DNA of 64,000 bases, taken from Saprospiraceae bacterium (lineage in GTDB: Bacteria; Bacteroidota; Bacteroidia; Chitinophagales; Saprospiraceae). The notes below the pieces were generated by a model. That model ran no database searches, had not been told where the DNA came from, and saw only the letters and a program-made list of their open reading frames with translations. The first letter of the stretch is position 1, and the number at the start of each line of letters is the position of its first letter. This document shows, piece after piece, positions 8,968 to 18,566 of the stretch. The stretch spans positions 806,001 through 870,000 of the forward strand of contig JADJTQ010000003.1 in assembly GCA_016711125.1 (NCBI GenBank), read 5' to 3'. Both the position numbers and the translations under genes were made by a program.

Positions 8968-9507
8968 GTGTGTATGACATATTTCCCTAATATGTGAAAA
9001 CCATGAAAAAAATTTGATCTTATTTGTTTGTTCTTTTGGCTTGCCCCAAAAGAACCAAAAAGTCAAGGCTTTCGGCATTTCTTAACGGCGAAATAACCGG
9101 AAAATCCTAAACAAAATGAAACTCGCTTTGGTCTTCCTACCTTGCCGCTTTGTTCAAGATTACTTGGTTTTTCTGCTTGTTTTAATCGTTCCGATCAGCT
9201 CAAACACCATTTTGTTTTTAACGGATTTTTCGTCTATTTCGCCTAAAATGCCGAAGGCCGGTCCCTAGACCTTCCAGGAAGGTCTTCACTATGTCGCTGC
9301 TCTCATCGTTCTTATTTCTTTATGCCTATGCTTGTCAGCTTTGCCATTTTATCTCACAATTTGTTGTTTAAGGTCCGTCGATTGTATCTCAACAGGCTTG
9401 TTCGAATTATTTCCCTTCGGATCTATGAACCTTGACTAAGTAAATCAATCAGGGGATCGTCCAACGCTGCTCCAGTGCGTTGCTTGGGGGAGATTTGTCA
9501 TGCACAC
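8968..9507. mobile_element. 540-bp miniature inverted-repeat element, copy 1
   Basis: Near-identical (four differences seen, two of them single-base indels) to 31587-32126 in the same orientation. The ends form imperfect inverted repeats: GTGTGTATGACATATTT on the left and GTGTGCATGACAAATCT read inward from the right, continuing to 19 matches in 23. It is flanked by a 9-bp direct repeat CAGGTTTGC. Inside are a 10-bp hairpin (9030-9055) and a long inverted repeat (9071-9118 with 9208-9255). It has no open frame of useful size, so it must be moved by a transposase elsewhere. The right-hand module has the matching empty site at about 13290-13297. The parent IS family is not known to me. Confidence 0.85.
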
Positions 9508-9516
9508 CAGGTTTGC
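9508..9516. repeat. Right target-site duplication of element copy 1
   Basis: CAGGTTTGC, the partner of 8959-8967. Confidence 0.8.
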
Positions 9517-9595
9517 TTTCAGATTATCAATGTCGGTCAAAGTGTCTTGTACTTTTTGTTTGCAAGCAAGTAAATCTCACAAAGGTTTAAAAAAG

Positions 9596-9623
9596 CAAAA
9601 TGGCTCAATCAAGGGCCATTTTG
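9596..9623 (-). terminator. Terminator of the left propeller gene
   Basis: CAAAATGGC pairs with GCCATTTTG, and on the minus strand the stem is followed by CTTTTTT. The same structure stands at 13374-13401 after the right copy. Confidence 0.75.
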
Positions 9624-9647
9624 TAAATTATGGTTTTTGACAGTTAC

Positions 9648-12311
9648 TTAGGGCGTTATGAGCATGCAGCCTGCTATTTTTGCTTCAAACACTGCACCGG
9701 ATATCACTTCAAATAGGTTGTTCAGGTCAATGGCGGTGCCTGCCTGAAAGGTCGCATTTGTCGTCACTTGCACTATACCAGCCGGATTGGAAGAGACCAT
9801 GACCGAAGCGGCATAGAGACCCACTGCCGGATTATTGGTAACCACCAGGTTTTGCTGGTAACATGGTACGGGATCTAGCTTAGCAGTGTACAGGCCCCTG
9901 CCGAAGGTTGCCGCCACAATCGTGCTATCGGAAGACCGTGACTTCAGCATGTCAACCTGTACATTGGCTAAGCCAACATTGGTGATACCCCAATTGGTGC
10001 TCGCTCCATCCAGATTGTCAGTAGACCAGGCACCCATATCGGTTGCCAGGATGGCTTGGTCATTATTCATTGGGGAGAAAATGCCCCAACGCACCGGAAT
10101 ATCGGGAAGGTTGCCCTCAACATTGATCCAGGGGTGGCACCTCCATCCATTGATTCCGACACTGACCACACCAAAGTTGCTTAATGTGACCAGCATGTGA
10201 TTGGAATTGCCGACTTCTACATCAATCGAAGAAACCCAGGTTGAAGCAGACAGGCCGTTGCTAATATTGGTGGAAGTCAAACTCATACCGTTGGCATTCA
10301 AAATCTTAAATACTTTTCCATCATCGTTGCCAACATAGAGGGTTGTCGCAGTGTTTTTGTCAACCAGGAAGGTGGTTGCCTGTCTATTTCCCAAAGCAGC
10401 ACCACCAATGACAATCTCATCTGTTATACTATTGGTGGTACCTATATTAAGCACCCGGCAAATTTGATTGGCATTGGAAGCGCCATAAAGAATATTATTG
10501 GCATCATCATAATCGGTCGGATTAATAAAGCGGCCATTTCCATTGGTGGGCGACACCTGAGTATATGGTGTAGTCCACTCGTCAGTTGTGACCCCGTAGT
10601 CATTGTAAATGTATGAGGAGATCTGGATCATAGGTTGGTCCTGGTCAATATGACAGTAAGCACCATCACCGCCATTTGCTTCAGTGGTCGTCTGACCGTT
10701 TCCAACATCCCAGTCTTGGGTGCCATTATCTTGCAGGCCACCGATATATTCTGTGGCTCCTGCGGTTGGGCTTAAATCGGCGGCATAAAGCTGAGATACG
10801 TTGTAGTCTTTTACGTGGTGCGAGAAAGTAGGAGTCCCTGTACTCTTGCCAGCATTAGTAGAAAAATACACTCCCCCGTCGTTTCCAAAGCCACTTCATC
10901 AGAAGAGCCAGGTCGGAATACAATCGTATGATGATCTGCATGTATCACTTTGTTACAGGGTGCCAATCCCTGATACCAGGAACCGATATTGGTCGTGTTT
11001 GTAAAGCCATCCAGGGTTCGATACATATCGACACCACCCATCAGTACAAGATTGGCATCAGTGGGATGCACCGTCATACAAAGATCGTAGGTGCCCTGAC
11101 TCCTGGTAAAGTGACTTGAAGGTTCTACTGTACAATCCGACAATTCGAAGCTGGGTGGAATGGTAAGAGAACCAGACCAGGTAGCACCCCCATCAATCGA
11201 TCTGATTAAATAGGCAATATCTTCATTTCCATTGGTTTTGGCAGCAACCGCATAGATTTTCATTACGTCACTTGTTGCAAGAGCAATTACAGTACGTTCT
11301 ACGTTGCTAAAACCGTTAGCCGAAGCATCGTACATTTTTGTGAAATCGGTGCTAACATCGCAAGCACCATCGATGCATTTGTAAATATCACCACCGTAAT
11401 GCAAGGGCATCTCATGGTCATTTTGACCGGTACTAGCCCAAAGGTTTTTATCAGCATCCAGTCCGATATCATCTACAGTTGGTACAGATGTGTCATCATT
11501 AAGGGGAATTACTTGAGTCCAGTTTGCACCATTGTCTGGCGACCGCCAGAGACCTCCAAGGCCATAATAATAATTCATTCCGGGATTGTCTTCCAACTGA
11601 GGTCCAACATACGCCCGCTTACAGGCGAGATAAATGACACTAATGCCGCTTTCGACCCGCAACAACACTTCAGAAATGTACTTAAATTGGGAAGTATTTG
11701 CGACAGCGCTCCAGTTTGTGCCCATTAGTTGACTTGAAAAGACCCATGCCAGGAGTTACTTGAGAGTAAGCTTCACCGGTACCGGCGTAAAACGTCATAT
11801 TGTCCTTTGGATCTACGGCCAGTGAGCTGATCGTCAAATTGTCCAGAAAGTCATCAATTTTTGTCCAGGGTGAGGTACTTAGGGTGATATCTTCGTTTTT
11901 CCAAAGCCCTCCGGAGATGGCTCCGGCAAAGACCCTTTTGTTGGCGTTATCGTTCGGATCAAACATGATGGCCCGGGTACGACCACCTACATTGTTTGGG
12001 CCCCTATTTTGCCAGATGATTCCTGCGATTGCGCCTCTTTGTTTCTTTTGACGATCGATCAGTTTGTCTACATAGTCCTTAGCGACGAGTACACGTTCGT
12101 AAGGTACATATCCTAATTTAGGATCTTTGGTCATGGCTATTTCCTGTTCAAATTTAGCCATGAGAGCGGCTTTTTTCTTATCAAGGTTGCCTTCTTTCTC
12201 TTTGTATTCCGAGCGAATTTCGCGGGCTTGGCCTGGGTCATTGACCGATAAAGAGATAAGGTAAACTATTCCACATATAAGGGCACTTAAAAGTATTAGT
12301 CTATTTTTCAT
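9648..12311 (-). pseudogene. Secreted Asp-box beta-propeller protein, decayed left copy
   Basis: Paralogue of 13441-16085. It starts MKNRLILLSALICGIVY (signal peptide), then has the charged helix KKKAALMAKFEQEIAMTKDPKLGY and sialidase/VPS10-like propeller blades. It is split into three frames: a shift near 11722 (after KSTNG; a G is missing relative to the paralogue) and another near 10885 (missing T, before VYFSTNAG). Two further shifts near 10140-10160 cancel each other out. The C-terminus should end ...FEAKIAGC plus one residue, but the stop is lost and reading adds MLITP. Some breaks could be sequence errors, but the missing blade residues and lost stop look like real decay. Confidence 0.75.
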
Positions 12312-12319
12312 ATTAGATC

Positions 12320-12571
12320 TTATTGTAAGTTGATTTGCTTATTTATGTTAGATGCTTTTGGTAATGGATAGGGTAAGAGGTTGTACTCAAAACGCCCGAC
12401 CAAGCCCACGACATTATGGGCTCCCAGTTTGATCAGCAGGTTCTTTCGGTGAGTCTGTAAGGTTTCGCAATTTGACACTGCGTTCATCGGCGATCTCATT
12501 GGCGGTATATTCACCGCTAATATAATCAGGTATAAGACCTCCGATTCAGGGGTAGACAAGCTCAACTGCAC
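12320..12571 (-). pseudogene. Stand-alone LuxR-type HTH protein, decayed left copy
   Basis: Paralogue of 16121-16342. It begins at a GTG (QLSLSTPESEVL) and ends with the same HRKNLLIKLGAHNV...EYNLLPYPLPKA. The middle (LAVNIPPMRSPMN) is the out-of-frame reading of SGEYTANEIADERSV, so the recognition-helix region is scrambled between two compensating shifts at about 12470-12530. A further shift removes a residue in GRFEYNLL. It lies just upstream of the left propeller gene in the same direction. Confidence 0.7.
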
Positions 12572-12849
12572 ACGTTAAGTGTTTTAATGTTTTTAACATA
12601 AAGGTTCCATGGGGTCATGGATCCAATCATTTCTCCTCAACGATAAGTGGTTCAGGAAATCACCAAAATAGAAATTTCAAGTGGAAAATTTGCCACTATT
12701 TTTCCAAGCCAACTGTCTGACTCGAAGAGGTAAAGGTACTGGGATTATGGAACAACTTACAACTCTATAATTTCAAAATCCAATAAATGCTTTTACAATT
12801 TTATTTAAAATTAAATCCTGGCTTAGTCTCCTGTTTTAGGTGGCTCGGA
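12572..12849. promoter_or_regulatory. Leader of the left module, conserved with the right module
   Basis: No gene. The block at 12601-12627 (AAGGTTCCA, then GGGGT, then ATGGATCCAAT) recurs at 16372-16398 in front of the right module, followed in both by TTCAGGAAATCAC and further shared segments over about 250 bp. Either the duplication is young here or the leader is under selection as a control region. Confidence 0.5.
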
Positions 12850-13250
12850 TGATGCATTCGACGATTGAGGTAGTGTTGTAATATTGAGGAGTTTGGCATT
12901 GGTCTTTGCAACCAGGCAAGAAAGCAATCTCGGCATCCCGGTTGCATCATGTTATTTTCTTTGCACTAGGTAGAAAAATTTTTCATAGGTAGAATGTTTC
13001 TGAGGAAAAATCAGGATATACGGCCATGTATCTAATTCATTAATAACTCCTTCCTGACCAACAAATCATGATCTGGAAAGATCGAGTAGAAACCTACCTC
13101 CATTACTTTAGATGGTGGAGCATCAACAGTAAAAACGTTGTTGTTAATCGTGAAAGTGGCCAGTCTATTGTTCGGGGAACCCTTGCTTAACGCTCGAGCA
13201 TGCCCGCCATAGTCATCAATACTAAGCTTATCTTAAATAGATTCATAACT
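12850..13250 (-). pseudogene. Remnant of the small secreted protein gene (right module)
   Basis: No open frame, but the DNA aligns with 8389-8913 along its length: CCAGGCAAGAAAGCAATC, then ATGTTTCT..GGAAAAATCAG, then TTAGATGGTG.AGCA, and at the end a match to the ATG region (AAATAGATTCAT). Many small deletions and a larger one in the middle have destroyed it. It shows that the duplicated unit originally had three genes. Confidence 0.65.
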
Positions 13251-13284
13251 GAAACTAAGTCAGCCATTTCGATCCGATGTTTCT

Positions 13285-13311
13285 ATTTGTTGTTTGCTTA
13301 CAGATGGTTTT
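13285..13311. other. Empty insertion site matching element copy 1
   Basis: The sequence around TTGTTTGC (13290-13297) and CAGAT just after it aligns with the flanks of element copy 1 (TTGGTCAGGTTTGC before, TTTCAGAT after) with no 540-bp insert. It is the uninterrupted paralogous site. Confidence 0.6.
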
Positions 13312-13373
13312 TAAGTCCTTCAATTTACTTGATGTCGTAATACAAGGTAGAAATCTCGCAGGTGTTTAAAAAG

Positions 13374-13401
13374 CAAAATGGCCCAATGAAGGGCCATCTT
13401 G
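13374..13401 (-). terminator. Terminator of the right propeller gene
   Basis: CAAAATGGCCC pairs with GGGCCATCTTG (one mismatch); on the minus strand the stem is followed by CTTTTTA. Same position and sequence as 9596-9623 in the left module. Confidence 0.75.
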
Positions 13402-13440
13402 CAATTATGGTTTTGGACTGCGACTTGTGTTACTTATGTA

Positions 13441-16085
13441 CTATGGACAACCAGCTATCTTAGCTTCAAACACAGCACCGGTTATCACTTCAAATAGGTT
13501 ATTCAGATCGATGGCCGTGCCTGCCTGAAAAGTAGCAGTTGTCGTCACCTGTACCGTTCCTGCTGGGTTGGAAGAAACCATCACCGAAGCGGCGTAAGTA
13601 CCCACTGCTGGATTGTCGGTAACCACCAGGTTTGGCGGACAAGGTCCGGCTGGAGTTAACTTGGCAGTGTAGAGACCTCTGCCAAAGGTTGCCATTACAA
13701 TGGTGCTATCGGATAAACGCGTTCGCAACATATCAACCCGTACGTTGGCCAGGCCCGTATTCGTAACCCCCAGTTGGTGCTTGCTCCATTGAGATTGTCG
13801 GTAGACCACGCCCCCATGTCGGTAGCAAGGATAGCCTGATCGTTGTTGATGGGTGAGAAGATACCCCAACGCACCGGAATATCAGGCAAATTGCCCTCAA
13901 CACTGTTCCAGTTAGCACCTCCATCAGTTGATTCCCAGACACTTACCACCCCAAAGTTGCTTAGTGTGACCAGCATGTGATTGGAATTGCCAGCTTCCAC
14001 ATCAATCGAAGACACCCAGGTTTGAGCAGGCAAGCCGTTGCTGATACTGGTGGAAGTCAAACCCCCACCGTTGGCATTCAAAATCCTATATACTTTACCA
14101 TTATCGTTACCAACATAGAGGGTAGTGACAGTATTTTTGTCAACCCGGAAAGTAGTTGCCTTCTTGCCACCCAAAGCGTCACCTCCGATCGGAATTTTAT
14201 CCGTTATATCATTAGTAGTACCTATATTAAGTACCCGGCAAATAGAATCAGGTTGGGAAGCAGAATAAAGAATGTTATTGGCATCATCATAGTCGGTCGG
14301 GTTGATAAAGCGGCCATTTCCATTGGTGGGCGACACCTGAATGTATGGGGTAGTCCACTCATTGATGGTAATGCCGAAGTCATTGTAGGTGTAAGCAGAG
14401 ATCTGGATATTGGGTTCGTTCTGATCGATATGGCAAAATCCACCGTCACCACCGTTTGCTTCAGTGGTCGTCGGATTTCCTGCATCCCAGTCTTGGGTAC
14501 CATTGTCCTGTAACCCACCAATATATTCGGCAGTTCCCGTGCCTGGACTCAAGTCAGCTGCGTAAAGTTGGGATACATTGTAGTCTTTTACATGATGTGC
14601 AAAAGTTGGAGTTGCAGCACTATTTCCGGCATTGGTTGAAAAAAAGACCCCACCGTCGTTGCCAAAGGCGACTTCATTTGAAGATCCAGGCCTGAATACG
14701 ATCGCATGATGATCAGCATGGATCACCTGGTCACAAGGAGCAACGCCCTGATACCAGGATCCCACATGAGTGGTGTTAGCAAAACCATCAAGTGTGCGGA
14801 ACATGTCGACACCTCCGATCAGAACCAGGCTCGGATTGCTTGGATGTACCGTCATTACCAAATCGTAGGTAGCCTGGCTCCTGGTAAAGTGGGTGCTTGG
14901 CACTACTGCGCATGTAGCGAGATTGTAATTCGGCGGAATCGGAAGCGATGCCGACCAGTTGGCACCCCCATCAACAGATTTGACCAGATATGCAACATCC
15001 TCGTTACCATTGGTTTTAGCTGCAACGGCATAAATGGTATTGACATCACTTGGGGCCAGAGCTATTACTGTACGTTGGACATTAACAAATCCATTTGCTG
15101 AGGCATCATACATTTTGGTGAAATCGCCAGGTACATCGCAAGTGCCATCGGTACATTTATAGATATCACCACCAAAATGATTATAGTCATTTTGGCCGGT
15201 GCTAGCCCAAAGATTTCCGCTGACATCCAAACCAATATCATCAACGGTGGGTGTCGTCATACCATCATTGTCTGGAATTACCTGGGTCCAGCTTGCACCA
15301 TCGTTGGCCGACCTAAACAGACCTCCCAGGCCGAAATAATAGTTCATTCCCGGATTGTCTTCCAACTCAGGTCCAGGGTACACGCGCTTACATGCAAGAT
15401 AAATGACACTAATGCCACTCTCGACCCTTAACAGCACTTCAGAAATGTATTTAAATTGGGAAGTATTTGCGACAGCACTCCAGGTAGAACCTCCATTGGT
15501 TGATTTGAAAAGGCCCATTCCGGGGGTCACCTGAGAATAGGCCTCTCCGGTACCCGCGTAAAATGTCGTCATGCTCATGGGGTCTACAGCCAACGAGTTG
15601 ACGGTCAGATTGTCGAGAAAGTCATTAATTTTGGTCCAGGACGAGTTCACATTGGTGACATCATCGTTTTTCCAAAGTCCTCCGGAAGCGGCTCCGGCAA
15701 AGACCCTTTTGTTGGTAACGTCGTTTGGATCAAACATGATGGCTCGGGTACGGCCGCCCACGTTGTTTGGGCCCATATTTTGCCAGTTGATTCCGGCGAT
15801 CGCGCCTCTTTGTTTCTTTTGCCGGTCGATGAGTTTGTCGATATAATCCTTAGCGACGAGGCGACGCTCGTAGGGCACATAACCCAATTTAGGGTCTTTG
15901 GTCATGGCTATTTCTTGTTCAAATTTGGCCATCCTGGCTTCTTTTTTCTGCTCAAGATTGCCTTCTTCTTCCTCGCCATATTCTGCACGAATTTCCCTGG
16001 CCGGGCCGGAGTCATTCATCCAAGTTATGGTGAAGTAAACAATGCCACAAATGAGGGCACCTAAAAGTATTAGTCTATTTTTCAT
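13441..16085 (-). CDS. Secreted Asp-box (BNR/VPS10-like) beta-propeller protein, right copy (one frameshift)
   Basis: Predicted exported protein of about 880 residues. A signal peptide (MKNRLILLGALICGIVYF) is followed by a charged helix and a large propeller with several Asp boxes (STNGGSTW, SANDGASW, SVDGGANW, STDGGANW) and blade phrases such as AVDPMSMTTFYAGTGEAY. One G is missing in the G-run near 13770; restoring it joins NWG to VTNTGLANVRVDMLR. The last 70 residues end in FEVITGAVFEAKIAGCP, matching what I know as the coathanger/GCX C-terminal end of Saprospiria exported proteins. No catalytic sialidase residues can be named, so a binding or adhesion role is as likely as an enzyme. It sits 35 bp after a small HTH gene. 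Confidence 0.8.
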
Positions 16086-16120
16086 ATTAAAATCTATTTG
16101 TAAGATGATTTGCTTTTTAT

Positions 16121-16342
16121 TTATTGTGCTTTTGGTAATGGATAGGGTAAAAGGTTGTACTCGAACGCCCGCCGAACAAGGCCAGCTACGTTACGAGCTC
16201 CCAGTTTGACTAGCAGGTTCTTACGGTGAGTCCGTACGGTTTCGCAATTGACACAGAGTTCGTCAGCAATCTCATTGGTGGTATATTCGCCAACGATCAA
16301 GCTTAAGACCTCCGATTCACGGGTAGACAAGCTCAACTTCAC
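16121..16342 (-). CDS. Stand-alone LuxR/GerE-type HTH protein (73 aa)
   Basis: Predicted DNA-binding protein made only of a GerE domain: LSTRESEVLSLIVGEYTTNEIADEL is helices 1-2, CVNCETVRTHRKNLLVKLG holds the recognition helix, and a 20-residue tail follows. Family proteins usually carry a receiver or ligand-binding domain in front; there is none, because an in-frame TAA lies two codons before the GTG at 16342. It is co-directional with the propeller gene 35 bp downstream and probably regulates it, or itself, through the conserved leader. This is inference from position. Confidence 0.75.
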   Translation of the reverse strand: MKLSLSTRESEVLSLIVGEYTTNEIADELCVNCETVRTHRKNLLVKLGARNVAGLVRRAFEYNLLPYPLPKAQ

Positions 16343-16737
16343 TTGTTAAGTGTTTTAGTGTTAAGAAAATAAAGGTTCCAAGGGGTTATGGATCCAATTT
16401 TTCTCCTGAAGGATCAGGTTCAGGAAATCACTGAAATAGAAGTTTCAAGTGCAAAATTTATATAGCCAAGTGATATCAGCCACTCGTCTGATTCAAGGTA
16501 TGCCGTAACTGTGTTTGATCATTAAACATACAATTTATTATTGTTAAAATCAAGTAAATGCATTTCCTTTTTAATTTAAAATCGATCCAGGCAGACAACC
16601 ATGTTTTTCCAATCTTTCTTACGGATGATGGGTTGAGCTGCCTGGACACGGAGGTGAAGATGAGCCATTTTGCTAATATGTAGCGTTAATTAGGGGGTGA
16701 CAGTTTAGGGTACAAGCGCTTTTATTACCTTGTGGCG
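16343..16737. promoter_or_regulatory. Divergent control region between the HTH-propeller module and the TPR-HTH regulator
   Basis: No gene in about 395 bp. It holds the conserved leader block (16372-16398), AT-rich DNA, and near the far end the segment GGCAGACAAC...GGGTTGAGCTGCC. The left half aligns with the leader of the left module; the alignment fades after about 16600, which probably marks the edge of the duplicated unit. Confidence 0.5.
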
Positions 16738-18342
16738 ATGAACCATATAGGCTTACTGAAGGGGGGCATCTTGTTTTTCGCGTTACTTTTCTACAATAAA
16801 GCGGCCGCACAAACTGACTTTCGGGCACTAATCGAAAAGGCGGATCCAGTTGATCGTGACCTCAAGATCGATCTGGCTACTAAAATTCAGCTGCACAATG
16901 AAATGTTGGATTCGGCAAAGATGAATGCTGATAGTTTAAGACAGTTGTTTGGCTATCTACTTCTAACTTATGACTATATTAATAAGTTGGACTACGAGCA
17001 AGCTACACAAAATATCCTAAGGGCTGAATCGATTGCCCGATCTTCGGGTGATTCAGGATGGCTCGGATGGACCATGTATCGAAAAGGTAACCTGGCTGTC
17101 CGTATGAAGGAATATGATGAAGCTCTTGAGCACAATCTTGAGGGAGCCTTACTTTGCGAAAAAGCCGGGGATAGTTTGTGTCTGGCGGAAAACTTCGAAC
17201 AAGTAAGTGTCATGTATGCTATGCTTGATGACTTTGAGAATGCCGAGTTATATCATCAGAAAGCGATGCCTCTTCTCGAAAAATTTGGTAACGAAAAGCA
17301 ACTGGCAACCGCATTTAGTAATTACGGAATTATTTGCTCAATGCAAAGTGATCCAGAACGGGGCATCAAAAGTTTGGAAAAAGCCATTTATTTACACGAA
17401 AAGCTCAATAATTTTAAAGGCGCCGCAAAAGCCCTAAACAATCTGGCAGACGCTTACCGTCGGCAAAAAAAATATCAGCTTTCTCAACTTACTTATCAGA
17501 AGGTTCTTGATGTCAATTTTCAGCACCATCTTACAGAAAACTTTATTTCGAACTATCGGGGTCTTTATCAGCTTTCAAAGGATCGGGGTGACTATGAGTC
17601 GGCTATGAAATATCTTGATCGCTACTACCAGGTCCGTGATAGTATTTTGAATGAAGAGACCCGACAAAAGATTGGAGAGCTAGAAGTAAAATATGACAGC
17701 CAGGAAAAACAGCTGCAACTGGAGAAGAGCACGAACCAACTACTTGAAACCAGGCGTTCACTGGAGCGAAGCATCTTTCTGATCGCGTTGCTATTCGTTT
17801 TTGCATTATTGGGATTGTGGAGATGGAATCAACAAAACAGGTTGGTGAAATTGGAATTGACCCGACATCAGCATAACCTCAAAGAAATGACGCAATTACT
17901 TGCCGCTAAAAACGAGCAAATCGTAAGATTGAGGGAAATGAACACGGTTGAGGCATCTGAAAGCACATTACCGATTCCAGATGAAGATATGATTGATTTT
18001 GTTGATAATCTGTACGACATCCGGATACTCACAGATTCAGATTGGCACGCCTTCAAAAGTAACTTTGAAAAGGCTTACCCAGCCTATATTCAGAAGTTAA
18101 GGGAATCATTTCCAGACCTTTCTGATGGAGAAGAACGTCTTTACCTCCTGATCAAACTAGGCATGAATAGTAAAGAAGTAGCCTCAATTTTGGGCATATC
18201 TTCAAATGGAGTCAAGAAATCCCGGAGTCGTCTGCGTAAAAGATTAAATCTGGATGAAGAAATAAATCTGGAGGATTTTATCAGCCATCATTTTGCAAAA
18301 TCACGCAAGTCAAAAAGTAGGAATCATTTTAATAATGATTAA
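16738..18342 (+). CDS. Membrane-anchored TPR regulator with C-terminal HTH (copy 1)
   Basis: The 534-residue product has a signal sequence (LLKGGILFFALLFYNKAAA), about six TPR-like helical repeats over residues 30-330 (ALNNLADAYRRQKKYQLSQLTYQKVL is a clear one), and a helix up to the single membrane segment SIFLIALLFVFALLGLWRW. A cytoplasmic coiled coil follows, then a C-terminal HTH (LSDGEERLYLLIKLGMNSKEVASILGISSNGVKKSRSRLRKRL). This layout is a one-component transmembrane regulator common in Bacteroidota. The ATG at 16738 is preferred over the GTG two codons earlier. It is divergent from the HTH-propeller module and a close paralogue of the next gene. Confidence 0.85.
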   Translation: MNHIGLLKGGILFFALLFYNKAAAQTDFRALIEKADPVDRDLKIDLATKIQLHNEMLDSAKMNADSLRQLFGYLLLTYDYINKLDYEQATQNILRAESIARSSGDSGWLGWTMYRKGNLAVRMKEYDEALEHNLEGALLCEKAGDSLCLAENFEQVSVMYAMLDDFENAELYHQKAMPLLEKFGNEKQLATAFSNYGIICSMQSDPERGIKSLEKAIYLHEKLNNFKGAAKALNNLADAYRRQKKYQLSQLTYQKVLDVNFQHHLTENFISNYRGLYQLSKDRGDYESAMKYLDRYYQVRDSILNEETRQKIGELEVKYDSQEKQLQLEKSTNQLLETRRSLERSIFLIALLFVFALLGLWRWNQQNRLVKLELTRHQHNLKEMTQLLAAKNEQIVRLREMNTVEASESTLPIPDEDMIDFVDNLYDIRILTDSDWHAFKSNFEKAYPAYIQKLRESFPDLSDGEERLYLLIKLGMNSKEVASILGISSNGVKKSRSRLRKRLNLDEEINLEDFISHHFAKSRKSKSRNHFNND

Positions 18343-18566
18343 GGTAGTTTGTTACCGTAACATAACGCATCGTATTTTCAAACGAAGCAATGGGTGGAGA
18401 AAAAATGATAGCTAAGAATATTGTCCATTGTTTGAGATAATCCCAGTGCTCTTTTTCTTGACCACTGTTCTTAGGGTTGTGTACTTGTTTATCCTGGACG
18501 CTGATAAAATGGGTTTCAATCAATGAAAACAAATCCGAGGACAAGCTGGTTTTATTATCTGTAGAA

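Noticed and set aside
8914..9078. N-terminal extension of the small secreted protein gene (reading from 9078)
   Set aside because: The first ~37 residues are encoded inside the inserted 540-bp element. The signal peptide begins at 8913.
13977..14513. 178-codon plus-strand open frame opposite the propeller gene
   Set aside because: It is antisense to a clear protein-coding gene with Asp-box repeats; composition and lack of a start context fit a shadow frame.
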